9,623 nucleotides of DNA, from the NCBI GenBank assembly GCA_964461135.1, contig CAYWTB010000131.1, positions 1 through 9,623 on the forward strand, read 5' to 3'. Made by a program: the position numbers and the translations under genes. The notes beneath the pieces are model-generated. The model was given only the letters and a program-made list of their open reading frames with translations, did no database searches and was not told the DNA's origin. Source of the stretch: RQOF01 sp964461135 (GTDB lineage Bacteria > Calditrichota > Calditrichia > RBG-13-44-9). This document shows positions 1 through 6,962 of the stretch, piece after piece (within the stretch, counting starts at the first letter, position 1; the number at the start of each line of letters is the position of its first letter).

Positions 1-179
1 AAAAATTTGCGGCATAAAGGTTCAATTATTGTCAACTATTTTAGGACAAGACATAGGTTCAAGAAAGGCGGGAGCTAGTAAAAGGGCAAGATCAAAGAAC
101 AAAGGAGGCAGTCGGTAATATGGAGATGAGGAAGCCTTTGGCCGTGTTCCTTTGAAATCTTGGGCGGGGGGGGATCCCG

Positions 180-223
180 CTTGTCCGGCCTGCCTGGCTT
201 TAGACGGGCCTGTCAGGGACAAG
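180..223. repeat. GC-rich inverted repeat
   Basis: CTTGTCC at 180-186 is the exact reverse complement of GGACAAG at 217-223. The 30-nt interior is rich in GGCC/GCCTG words that can pair further. Just downstream, CCCGAC (231-236) and GTCAGGG (253-259) form a second, imperfect inverted pair. This could be a folded RNA, a remnant of a palindromic intergenic repeat, or chance in GC-rich DNA. There is no adjacent gene to tie it to. Confidence 0.35.
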
Positions 224-552
224 TTTTCATCCCGACGAGACGACCGAAGGGAGTCAGGGTTTTCGGGAATCTTTTATCTTGCCTTTCTGCTTCTCCGGTG
301 AGCCATAGCGAGACCGACCGGCTGTTCCTGATTCCTGGCGCCTGATTTCTCTTACCTTGCCCGTAACTGCTCCAGCAATAAGAAGCTGTTACATGTCGTC
401 CCTATGGGGCTTGGTTCAATGAATAACTCAATTCTCATTACAGGAATCATAAATTTCACAGCAGCATTTTTCAAAAAGTACATTCATGATTGCCAATCTT
501 TCATTATGCGACATTTTTGTCCTGATTCCTGCTACTTGAAACCTGGCACCTT

Positions 553-660
553 CAACTTTTAGCCTTGGGCCTTTAGCCTTTTTGCCGACTGCCAACTCTT
601 CCCTTTATCTTTAATTTTTCATCCTTAATCCTTCATCTTTAATCTTGTTTTTCCCTCCTT
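553..660. repeat. Pyrimidine-rich imperfect repeat tract
   Basis: The plus strand here is dominated by C and T and made of related short words. TTTATCTTTAAT (604-615), TTCATCCTTAATC (618-630) and TTCATCTTTAATC (632-644) are near-copies on a spacing of about 14 bases. Left of them, TTTAGCCTT (558-566) and TTTAGCCTT (572-580) form another pair, and GCCGACT/GCCAACT follow at 584-597. The copies are degenerate and short, the spacers are not unique, and there is no dyad typical of CRISPR repeats, so this is a simple-sequence-like intergenic array. It ends about 80 bases before the likely sucA promoter. Confidence 0.5.
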
Positions 661-682
661 CACTGTAAGTAACTTCACGTTT

Positions 683-698
683 AATTGGATTGCCAATT
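683..698. promoter_or_regulatory. Dyad AATTGG-N4-CCAATT upstream of sucA
   Basis: AATTGG at 683-688 and CCAATT at 693-698 are perfect inverted arms separated by four bases. The dyad overlaps the upstream edge of the candidate sucA promoter, a position where a repressor or activator could act on the sucAB operon. No known regulator is assigned. In AT-rich DNA a 6-bp dyad can arise by chance. Confidence 0.3.
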
Positions 699-727
699 GA
701 TTTTAATTGAGTTATCATGTAATTTTA
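696..727 (+). promoter_or_regulatory. Candidate sucAB promoter, Bacteroidota type
   Basis: ATTG at 696-699 and TAATTTTA at 720-727 are separated by 20 bases. They match the TTTG / TAnnTTTG promoter pattern of Bacteroidota primary sigma factors at three of four and seven of eight positions. Transcription would begin around 733-735, giving a leader of roughly 30 bases before the sucA ATG at 767. The match to the E. coli sigma-70 consensus at the same place is weaker. The call rests on pattern and position only. Confidence 0.35.
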
Positions 728-766
728 TAAACTATAGAAGAGTTGAATAAATCAGGATTGAATTGC

Positions 767-3493
767 ATGGAAAAATTATCATATATTCATCACGCCCATC
801 CTCAATTTATCGAATCACTGTACAAGGACTACCTGAAGAATCCCGAGGCCGTGGATCCTGGTTGGCAGAAGTTCTTCCAGGGTTTTGAGTTTGCCCGCTC
901 CATGGACGGGAAGGCCAGGGAAGAAGCAGTACCGGCACACATTCAGAAGGAAATGCGGGTGTTAAATCTCATTCTGGCTTACCGCAACAGAGGCCACCTT
1001 TTCACCAAGACTAATCCGGTGCGCACCCGGCGGCAATATAGCCCCACCCTGGACCTGGTCAACTTTAATCTGAGCGATGAAGATCTGGATACAACTTTCC
1101 AGGCCGGGATTGAGATCGGAATGGGTCCGGCGACTCTGCGCGATATTCTGGAACATCTTAAGCAGACCTATTGTCACTCCATCGGAGCGGAATTTATGTT
1201 TATTCGTGAACCCGCCAAGGTCTGGTGGCTGAAAACAAAAATGGAGTCTTCTCGCAATGCTCCTCAATTTTCAATTGATGAGAAACGGCAGATTCTGCAA
1301 AAACTTAATCAGGCAGTGGTTTTTGAAAATTTCCTGCATACCAAATATGTAGGCCAGAAGCGGTTTTCCCTGCAGGGCGGTGAAACGCTTATTCCCGGCC
1401 TGGATGCGATTATTGAAAAGGGTGTGGAAATGGGTATCGAGGAATTTATCATCGGCATGCCCCACCGGGGTCGTTTGAATGTGTTGGCCAACATTCTGAA
1501 TAAATCCTATGAAGAAATTTTCAATGAGTTTGAAGGGGAAGAATATGCCGAATCGGTTTTTGCCGGTGATGTCAAATATCATCTGGGATATACCGGTCGG
1601 GTGAAGGCGCGCAATGGCCAGGAGGTTCAGCTTACCGTGGCACCCAATGCATCCCACCTGGAATCGGTGGATCCCATTGTACAGGGAATTGCCAGAGCAA
1701 AAATGGAACTGAACTATAATGATGATTATACCCGGGTGGTTCCCATTCTGGTGCATGGCGATGCGGCTATTGCTGCGCAGGGCATTGTCTATGAGGTCAT
1801 TCAGATGTCGCAGCTTCCCGCTTATCATACCGGCGGAACTATTCACCTAGTGATAAACAACCAGCTGGGATTTACCACCAATTATCTGGAAGGGCGTTCC
1901 AGTACCTATTGTTCGGACGTGGCCAAGGTTACGCTTTCTCCCGTATTCCATGTGAATGCTGATGATGTGGAAGCGGTGGTATTTGCCATTCAGCTGGCCA
2001 TGGAATACCGGCAGATCTTCCATACCGATGTTTTCATTGATCTGCTGGGTTACCGCAAATATGGTCATAATGAGGGGGATGAGCCGCGTTTCACCCAGCC
2101 GAAATTGTATGAGATTATTGCCCGGCATCCCGATCCGCGTGAGATCTATATCCGCAAACTGATGCAGAGCGATGTTCTGCATAAGGACCTTGGTAAAGAG
2201 ATGGAACGGCACTTTATGAAGATGCTGCAGGAGCGGCTGGAAGAAACCAAGAGCAAGAAAAGCGTTTCCCGGAGCCAGATGGTGAAGGACAAGTGCGATG
2301 AGAGCGAGCGGGTGGAGGATTTCGATTATGAAAAACCGATTGATTCCAGCGTGGAGGAAAAATCTCTGCTGCAAATCGGGGATAAAATTCTGACAATACC
2401 AGAAGACGTAAAAGTTTTTAATAAAATCCGCAAACTGTATGAGGGGCAACACCAGAAACTGATGGAAGAGAAAACGGCGGACTGGGCCATCGGGGAATAT
2501 CTTGCCTATGGCACCTTGCTGGCGGAAGACGTATCCATCCGCATTGCCGGTCAGGATTCGGTGCGGGGCACCTTCTCCCACCGCCATGCGGTTCTGCTGA
2601 ACGAGGAAACCGAGGAGCAATACGTTCCCCTGCAGCAAGTTCAGACTCCTGCTTCCCGTTTTAATATTTATAATTCCCTGCTTTCCGAGTATGCCGGCCT
2701 GGGATTTGAATACGGCTATTCCTGCACAACTCCTCAGACTTTGAATATCTGGGAAGCTCAGTTTGGTGATTTTGCCAATGGTGCCCAGGTAATCATTGAT
2801 GAATATATTTCCAGTGCCGAACAGAAATGGAAGCGCATGAACGGACTGGTTATGTTCCTGCCTCATGGTTACGAGGGCCAGGGACCGGATCATTCCTCAG
2901 CACGCATCGAGAGGTACCTGGAACTATGTGCTAAAAATAATATGGTGCTGGCAAACTGCACAACACCGGCAAATTTCTTCCATCTCATCCGCAGGCATAT
3001 GAAAATCCCCTTCCGGACTCCGCTGATTGTGTTCACGCCCAAGAGTCTGTTAAGACATCCCCGCTGTGTGAGCCCGGTGAAGGATTTTGTGAAAGGGCAT
3101 TTTCAGCCGGTTATTGATGATCATGGGGTGAGGGTGAAGGATGTTAAAAAGGTAATCCTGTGCAGTGGAAAAATTTACTATGATCTGCTGGAGAGGCGGG
3201 AGGAACTGCAGAAGAAGGAAACCGCCATCGTGCGGCTGGAGCAGTTGTATCCTTTGCCGGAGAAGACCCTGCAGAAAATTATCGGAAAATACACTCAGGC
3301 TAAAAAGCATCTGTGGGTTCAGGAGGAGCCGGCAAATTTCGGAGCCATGCCGTTTCTTATGAGGAAATATGATGCGGTGAAACTGCAGTATATTTCCCGG
3401 GAAGAAAGTGCCACACCTGCAACCGGATTTCATAAACAGCACAATATCGATCAGGAAAAAATATTGCAGGCAGCAATAGGTGCAAAAAAATAA
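767..3493 (+). CDS. sucA: 2-oxoglutarate dehydrogenase E1 component
   Basis: This thiamine-diphosphate enzyme decarboxylates 2-oxoglutarate and succinylates the lipoyl group of E2 in the TCA cycle, in the cytoplasm. The N-terminal segment (FIESLYKDYLKNPEAVD) is the family's tail that contacts the complex. The family block MPHRGRLNVLAN has its His at residue 233. GDVKYH, the ThDP-binding GDAA (331-334) with NNQ (364-366), YGHNE (His434), GQDSVRGTFSHRHAV (from 595) and HGYEGQGPDHSSAR (from 700) follow in the expected order. At 908 residues it is close to E. coli SucA (933). I chose ATG 767 because AGGA at 754-757 gives a 9-base spacing; a TTG at 743 would add eight unconserved residues. The loop usually NPSHLE reads NASHLE (294-299). 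sucB follows after 42 bases. Confidence 0.97.
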   Translation: MEKLSYIHHAHPQFIESLYKDYLKNPEAVDPGWQKFFQGFEFARSMDGKAREEAVPAHIQKEMRVLNLILAYRNRGHLFTKTNPVRTRRQYSPTLDLVNFNLSDEDLDTTFQAGIEIGMGPATLRDILEHLKQTYCHSIGAEFMFIREPAKVWWLKTKMESSRNAPQFSIDEKRQILQKLNQAVVFENFLHTKYVGQKRFSLQGGETLIPGLDAIIEKGVEMGIEEFIIGMPHRGRLNVLANILNKSYEEIFNEFEGEEYAESVFAGDVKYHLGYTGRVKARNGQEVQLTVAPNASHLESVDPIVQGIARAKMELNYNDDYTRVVPILVHGDAAIAAQGIVYEVIQMSQLPAYHTGGTIHLVINNQLGFTTNYLEGRSSTYCSDVAKVTLSPVFHVNADDVEAVVFAIQLAMEYRQIFHTDVFIDLLGYRKYGHNEGDEPRFTQPKLYEIIARHPDPREIYIRKLMQSDVLHKDLGKEMERHFMKMLQERLEETKSKKSVSRSQMVKDKCDESERVEDFDYEKPIDSSVEEKSLLQIGDKILTIPEDVKVFNKIRKLYEGQHQKLMEEKTADWAIGEYLAYGTLLAEDVSIRIAGQDSVRGTFSHRHAVLLNEETEEQYVPLQQVQTPASRFNIYNSLLSEYAGLGFEYGYSCTTPQTLNIWEAQFGDFANGAQVIIDEYISSAEQKWKRMNGLVMFLPHGYEGQGPDHSSARIERYLELCAKNNMVLANCTTPANFFHLIRRHMKIPFRTPLIVFTPKSLLRHPRCVSPVKDFVKGHFQPVIDDHGVRVKDVKKVILCSGKIYYDLLERREELQKKETAIVRLEQLYPLPEKTLQKIIGKYTQAKKHLWVQEEPANFGAMPFLMRKYDAVKLQYISREESATPATGFHKQHNIDQEKILQAAIGAKK

Positions 3494-3535
3494 AAAAGTG
3501 AGTGCATAAAATGCCAATTATTGAGAGGACAGCAT

Positions 3536-4891
3536 ATGAAATTTGAAGTGAAAATACCGTCTGTCGGGGAATCCATTAATGAAGTCACAATCGGACAATG
3601 GCTAAAAAAAGACGGCGATTACGTGGAAATGGATGATGTCCTGTGCGAAATAGAATCTGAAAAAGCTACCCTGGAAGTGCGATCGGAGAAGGATGGTGTG
3701 CTGAAAATAATGGCAAAAGAGGGCGAAACGCTGCCCATCGGCCAGAAGATTGCAGAAATAGATACCGATGTCAAAAAACCGGCTGCGAAAGCTGAAAAGC
3801 CCAAAAAAGAAGAAAGGGAAGCAGAAAAACCGCAGGAACAGCCTGAGCCCCGGAAGGAGAAGGAGACAGAACCGGGAGAGAAGGAAGAAGGAGCCTGGGC
3901 GGCGGAGGAGGACACTGGCAAGGTTTCCGAAGAGAAACCGGCCCGCATCTCGCCGGTTGCCTCCCGACTTCTGACAGAAGCCGGATTGAAGCTACGGGAT
4001 GTGACAGGCAGCGGAGCCGGCGGCAGGATTACCAAGACCGATGTACAGCGGGTGATTGATGAATCCGGCAAGCCACGCCAGGCATCACTGCAAACCCGGG
4101 AAGAAGTGAAGGATGAGGAGGTGGACCGTCTGGAAGTCCCTGAAGTGGAACCGAAAGCACAGGCTGATGCAGGTCCGCGAACGGATGCGGAACGGAATGA
4201 ACGCCGTTCCAAAATGTCAACCCTGCGGAAAACCATTTCCCGGCGGATGGTGGAGGCTAAGAATGAAACAGCCATGCTCACCACGTTCAATGAGCTTGAT
4301 ATGAGCGCCGTAATGGAGGTTCGTAATAAATACAAGGATCTTTTTCAGAAAAAATATGATATTAAACTGGGTTTCATGTCTTTTTTTGTTAAAGCATGTT
4401 GCATCGCCCTGCAGGAATTTCCGCCGGTAAATGCCATGCTGGATGAGGATGAAATCGTTTATCATGATTACTGTGACATCTCCATTGCCGTTTCTACGCC
4501 CAAGGGACTGGTGGTTCCGGTTGTTTTTGATGCAAATCGTATGAGCCTGGCCCGGATTGAACAAACGGTGGATTATCTGGCCACTAAAGCCCGTGACAAT
4601 AAACTGACCATTGAGGAAATGACCGGCGGTACATTCTCAATTACCAATGGGGGAGTATTCGGCTCTCTGCTGTCCACTCCCATCATCAATGTTCCCCAGA
4701 CTGCTATTCTGGGCATGCATAAGATTGAAGAGAGACCAGTTGCCATTAGCGGGCAGGTCGTTATTCGTCCCATGATGTATGTGGCGCTTTCTTATGACCA
4801 CCAGGTCATAGACGGCAAGGAATCGGTCAGTTTTCTGGTGCGGGTAAAAGAATTACTGGAAGATCCGGCGCGCATGCTGCTGGATGTCTAA
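3536..4891 (+). CDS. sucB: Dihydrolipoyllysine succinyltransferase (2-oxoglutarate dehydrogenase E2)
   Basis: E2 transfers the succinyl group from E1 to coenzyme A and forms the core of the complex. The lipoyl domain spans about residues 1-78, with the probable lipoyl-lysine at K43 in ESEKAT. A Glu/Lys/Pro-rich linker covers about 83-133. The E1/E3-binding domain (ARISPVASRLL...GRITKTDV) is at 136-176. A second charged linker leads to the acyltransferase domain from about 224 to 451. Its active-site block is SYDHQVIDGKE, with His422 and Asp426. The protein has 451 residues against 405 in E. coli; the excess is mainly linker. ATG 3536 follows GAGAGGA (3523-3529); an upstream TTG at 3521 overlaps that ribosome binding site and is unlikely. 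A pyruvate-type E2 is possible from sequence alone, but the adjacent sucA makes succinyltransferase the best call. Confidence 0.95.
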   Translation: MKFEVKIPSVGESINEVTIGQWLKKDGDYVEMDDVLCEIESEKATLEVRSEKDGVLKIMAKEGETLPIGQKIAEIDTDVKKPAAKAEKPKKEEREAEKPQEQPEPRKEKETEPGEKEEGAWAAEEDTGKVSEEKPARISPVASRLLTEAGLKLRDVTGSGAGGRITKTDVQRVIDESGKPRQASLQTREEVKDEEVDRLEVPEVEPKAQADAGPRTDAERNERRSKMSTLRKTISRRMVEAKNETAMLTTFNELDMSAVMEVRNKYKDLFQKKYDIKLGFMSFFVKACCIALQEFPPVNAMLDEDEIVYHDYCDISIAVSTPKGLVVPVVFDANRMSLARIEQTVDYLATKARDNKLTIEEMTGGTFSITNGGVFGSLLSTPIINVPQTAILGMHKIEERPVAISGQVVIRPMMYVALSYDHQVIDGKESVSFLVRVKELLEDPARMLLDV

Positions 4892-4922
4892 TTACTTTGT
4901 TGAAAGAAAATATCGAATCAGG

Positions 4923-4968
4923 TATTCAAACCGGCTGATGCCGCAGAGTTTGAATATATTTTAACTTT
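4923..4968 (+). terminator. Stem-loop terminator after sucB
   Basis: TATTCAAAC (4923-4931) pairs perfectly with GTTTGAATA (4948-4956). The stem continues inward as CGGC (4932-4935) with GCCG (4940-4943) around a TGAT tetraloop, leaving CAGA as a bulge on the right side. That gives 13 base pairs, followed by the T-rich TATTTTAACTTT. It begins about 30 bases after the sucB stop, as expected for an intrinsic terminator of the sucAB operon. A separate palindrome, TTTCCGGAAA (4966-4975), follows directly. Confidence 0.7.
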
Positions 4969-5020
4969 CCGGAAATATTTCTCCGCTTTGTGAATTTCTT
5001 GAGATAAGAAGTCGTAACAA

Positions 5021-6427
5021 ATGCACCGATTAATTTCTTTTATTTTTTTTACGTGTTGTATCCTGCTGCAGCAGGGATTTTCCCAGACAGCACAGCAGTG
5101 GCCGGAGATTGCCGGTTCGGCCCGTCTCGAAAATCGCGCTTACCGGATATTGAGAGAAATCAGTGACCAGGCAGGAGGTCGTCTGGCGGGGACTGCGGCT
5201 AACAAAATAACACTCGAAATTTTATCCCGCGAACTTCGGGCGGCCGGGTACGAGCCCCGTACGGAAAGCTTTAACATGCCGGGCTGGTTCAGGGGTGACG
5301 ATGAAATTGTGATGACAGTACCGTCCCGCCGGCATCTGAAAGCCGTGGCTCTGGGATATACCCAGGCACAATCCTCATTTAATGGAGAGGTTGTTTACCT
5401 GAACCAGGGTTATCCGCAGGATTTTAGCGGACAGAATGTGAATAATAAAATTGTTCTGGTGACCTCGGAGGTCGCCGTCGCAAAACCGCGTCTCCTTCGC
5501 CAGGAGGTCATTACCGCGGCCGGCCTGAATGGCTCCCGGGCTATCCTTTTTATTAATGAGAGGCCGGGAGACATAAATCTGGCAGGTACCGGTGATTTTG
5601 ACGGCCACAACCTTCCGGTACCGGCCTTCAGTCTTACCCGTGAAGAAGGCCTGTGGATCCGTCGCCTGCTGGAAGAGAATGAGACAGTGGTGCTGGAGAT
5701 CAGCGTCAGATCATACTGCCAGGATATCCGGGCTGATAATCTTATAGCGTCATTGCCGGGTGAAAACCCGCGGAAAATCGTGGCAGGAGCGCATGTTGAT
5801 TCCTGGGATCTTGCGCAGGGCAGTATCGATAACGGACTCGGTACCGCCATGCTGTTTGATGTGGCAAGGCTGATGAAACTTTACAGTCCCCGTAATTATT
5901 ATTCTATCGAATTTGTATGGTTCAATGGGGAAGAACTGGGATTATTCGGCTCCAAAAATTATGTGAAGGTTCACCAGGATGAGGATATTCCGCTTATGAT
6001 TAATATGGATATGACCGGATCGCCCACCGGTTTTAATGCCATGGGATTTGATGAATTTATTCCTCTGCTGCAGGAATTGGCGGACTCCCTGCAAGGGTAT
6101 GATTTAACGGACGGAGTCACCAGCCGGCCATGGACCAACGGCGACCATATGCCCTTTATGCTGCAGGGTATACCTATCATAACCCTGAATGCCAGGTTGG
6201 ATGAAAACATGAGTCATACCTATCATTCACAGACCGATACCTTCGATAAGGTGAATATTAAATACCTGTCCGATGCAACTGCCGTTATGACGATCCTGGT
6301 TCAAAAGCTGGCCAATCGGCGGGATGTTGCTTTTTCCAGAAAAAGCAGGGAAGACATGGTGAATTTATTTAAAAAATTCGGACTGGAACAAAAGCTAAAA
6401 AAACAGAATCAGTGGCCGTACCAATGA
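5021..6427 (+). CDS. Exported M28-family zinc peptidase, carboxypeptidase Q-like
   Basis: This is a secreted or periplasmic di-zinc exopeptidase of family M28. An N-terminal signal peptide (hydrophobic core LISFIFFTCCILL, likely cut near GFSQ) exports it; there is no proper lipobox. A PA-type insert covers about residues 118-230. The catalytic domain shows the full metal-ligand set: His258 (AHVDSWD) with catalytic-type Asp260, Asp270 (DNGLG), Glu304-Glu305 (GEELGLFGS), Asp330 (NMDMTG) and His402 (TYHSQTDTFDKVN). HxDSWDxxQG and the 468-residue length resemble carboxypeptidase Q, which releases unsubstituted amino acids or dipeptides. The exact substrate cannot be read from sequence. No strong ribosome binding site precedes ATG 5021 (only AAGAA at 5006-5010). 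It follows the sucB terminator, so it is probably its own transcription unit. Confidence 0.9.
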   Translation: MHRLISFIFFTCCILLQQGFSQTAQQWPEIAGSARLENRAYRILREISDQAGGRLAGTAANKITLEILSRELRAAGYEPRTESFNMPGWFRGDDEIVMTVPSRRHLKAVALGYTQAQSSFNGEVVYLNQGYPQDFSGQNVNNKIVLVTSEVAVAKPRLLRQEVITAAGLNGSRAILFINERPGDINLAGTGDFDGHNLPVPAFSLTREEGLWIRRLLEENETVVLEISVRSYCQDIRADNLIASLPGENPRKIVAGAHVDSWDLAQGSIDNGLGTAMLFDVARLMKLYSPRNYYSIEFVWFNGEELGLFGSKNYVKVHQDEDIPLMINMDMTGSPTGFNAMGFDEFIPLLQELADSLQGYDLTDGVTSRPWTNGDHMPFMLQGIPIITLNARLDENMSHTYHSQTDTFDKVNIKYLSDATAVMTILVQKLANRRDVAFSRKSREDMVNLFKKFGLEQKLKKQNQWPYQ

Positions 6428-6618
6428 CCCTGAGCGAAGGAAATTTTTACGTGCTTGATTTACTCCTAAATTTTTGATTTTGCCAGAAAGTGGAAATATT
6501 ATTTAGCATTATAAATTTTAGAAGAATTAATGGTAAAATGAATAGATCACTACTATATTTGCGGAAAATAAATTATCCTATCTTAAGGTTATTAATCGAT
6601 AATGTCATTTTTAGGTTA

Positions 6619-6642
6619 TTCTTTTCTCTTGACAGAAAAGAA
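6619..6642. repeat. Perfect 9-bp hairpin left of the folded element
   Basis: TTCTTTTCT (6619-6627) is the exact reverse complement of AGAAAAGAA (6634-6642), with the six-base loop CTTGAC. An outer GG/CC pair can extend it across a bulge. It has no following T-run, so it is not a canonical terminator for the upstream gene. Its position 18 bases left of the larger element suggests it may belong to the same repeat unit. Confidence 0.6.
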
Positions 6643-6659
6643 CCAAAAGGTCGAGACTG

Positions 6660-6833
6660 TCAGAAAAAATCAGGAAATTCAACGGCTCGCTTCACTGAAA
6701 TTCTGAAACTCCTCCCCAGCACTCACTGGCCTGTTCTCTTTTATATTGTGTTATATAATATTGAGTGCTGGGTCCTCAAACAGTCAGAATTTCGGACGTT
6801 CTGCTCCCCGGAATTTACACTGATTTTTTCTGA
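6660..6833. repeat. Nested inverted-repeat element (MITE-like or structured RNA)
   Basis: A series of properly nested arms folds this segment into one long interrupted hairpin. The outer arms are 13 bp and perfect (6660-6672 with 6821-6833, TCAGAAAAAATCA). Inside are AAATTC (6675-6680) with GAATTT (6811-6816), and CGG (6683-6685) with CCG (6808-6810). Next come a perfect 10-bp pair GAAATTCTGA (6697-6706 with 6784-6793) and a perfect 11-bp pair CCCAGCACTCA (6715-6725 with 6762-6772). An AT-rich tip, TTATAT (6741-6746) with ATATAA (6753-6758), closes the fold. AAGGTCGA occurs on both sides (6647-6654 and 6833-6840), like a target duplication. No transposase is present. It could be a miniature inverted-repeat element, a dispersed palindromic repeat or a transcribed RNA; the folding itself is seen directly. 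Confidence 0.75.
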
Positions 6834-6879
6834 AGGTCGATAAAATCCGTATAGTAGATGGTGACTTTACTGTTTTGAG

Positions 6880-6892
6880 AATAATGATTATT
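6880..6892. promoter_or_regulatory. Palindrome AATAATGATTATT before the TlpA-like gene
   Basis: AATAAT, a central G and ATTATT form a perfect 13-base palindrome about 70 bases before the ATG of the lipoprotein gene. Against the 7-1-7 Fur box pattern it matches about ten of fourteen arm positions, including the inner five on each side. The surrounding DNA is AT-rich, so chance is a serious alternative and no regulator is assigned. Confidence 0.25.
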
Positions 6893-6962
6893 TCTATCAG
6901 TAAGGTCTGTTGGGAGCGAAAGAAACAATAATCTATTTTTTTAATTCTGAGGAGATTTTGAA

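Larger units (their letters stand above)
1..742. other. Gene-free stretch left of sucA
   Basis: I see no supportable gene here. The short open frames present have low-complexity or arginine/proline/serine-rich translations, no recognisable motif and no convincing ribosome binding site. The left part (about 120-345) is GC-rich and has a run of eight G at 166-173 followed by GGGATCCC. The right part (about 420-740) is AT-rich. A 12-bp direct repeat, TCCTGATTCCTG, occurs at 326-337 and 520-531. A small palindromic core, CCCTATGGGG, lies at 400-409. The stretch may contain degraded mobile or intergenic repeat DNA, but I cannot name a family. The sucA promoter should lie at its right end. Confidence 0.6.
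6428..6962. other. Noncoding stretch with folded repeat element
   Basis: This 535-base stretch separates the M28 gene from the TlpA-like lipoprotein gene. One open frame of 117 codons (6490-6843, TTG-type or poor start) runs through it. I do not call it a gene because it has no ribosome binding site, its composition is irregular, and its second half lies exactly on nested inverted repeats that fully explain the sequence. A fragment CCCTGAGCGAAGG directly follows the M28 stop. The folded element, a small hairpin and a palindrome are listed separately. Confidence 0.65.

Noticed and set aside
22..345. Two short open frames in the left spacer (minus 22-222, plus 160-345)
   Set aside because: Their translations are low-complexity and rich in Pro, Ser, Gly and Arg. 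They overlap each other on opposite strands, and neither has a ribosome binding site or motif.
553..660. Possible CRISPR array in the pyrimidine-rich repeats
   Set aside because: Units are only 12-14 bases, degenerate and nearly contiguous, without unique spacers of constant length or nearby cas genes.
743..766. TTG at 743 as the sucA start
   Set aside because: It adds eight residues without family similarity, and the purine run lies directly against the codon. ATG 767 has a well-spaced AGGA and matches the family N-terminus.
3511..3546. Eleven-codon frame overlapping the sucB start (ATG 3511, TGA 3544)
   Set aside because: It has no ribosome binding site of its own and a random composition. 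Overlap with the sucB ribosome binding site looks incidental.
6490..6843. Open frame of 117 codons between the M28 and TlpA-like genes
   Set aside because: There is no ribosome binding site and no recognised domain, and its second half is fully accounted for by nested inverted repeats. Treated as noncoding.
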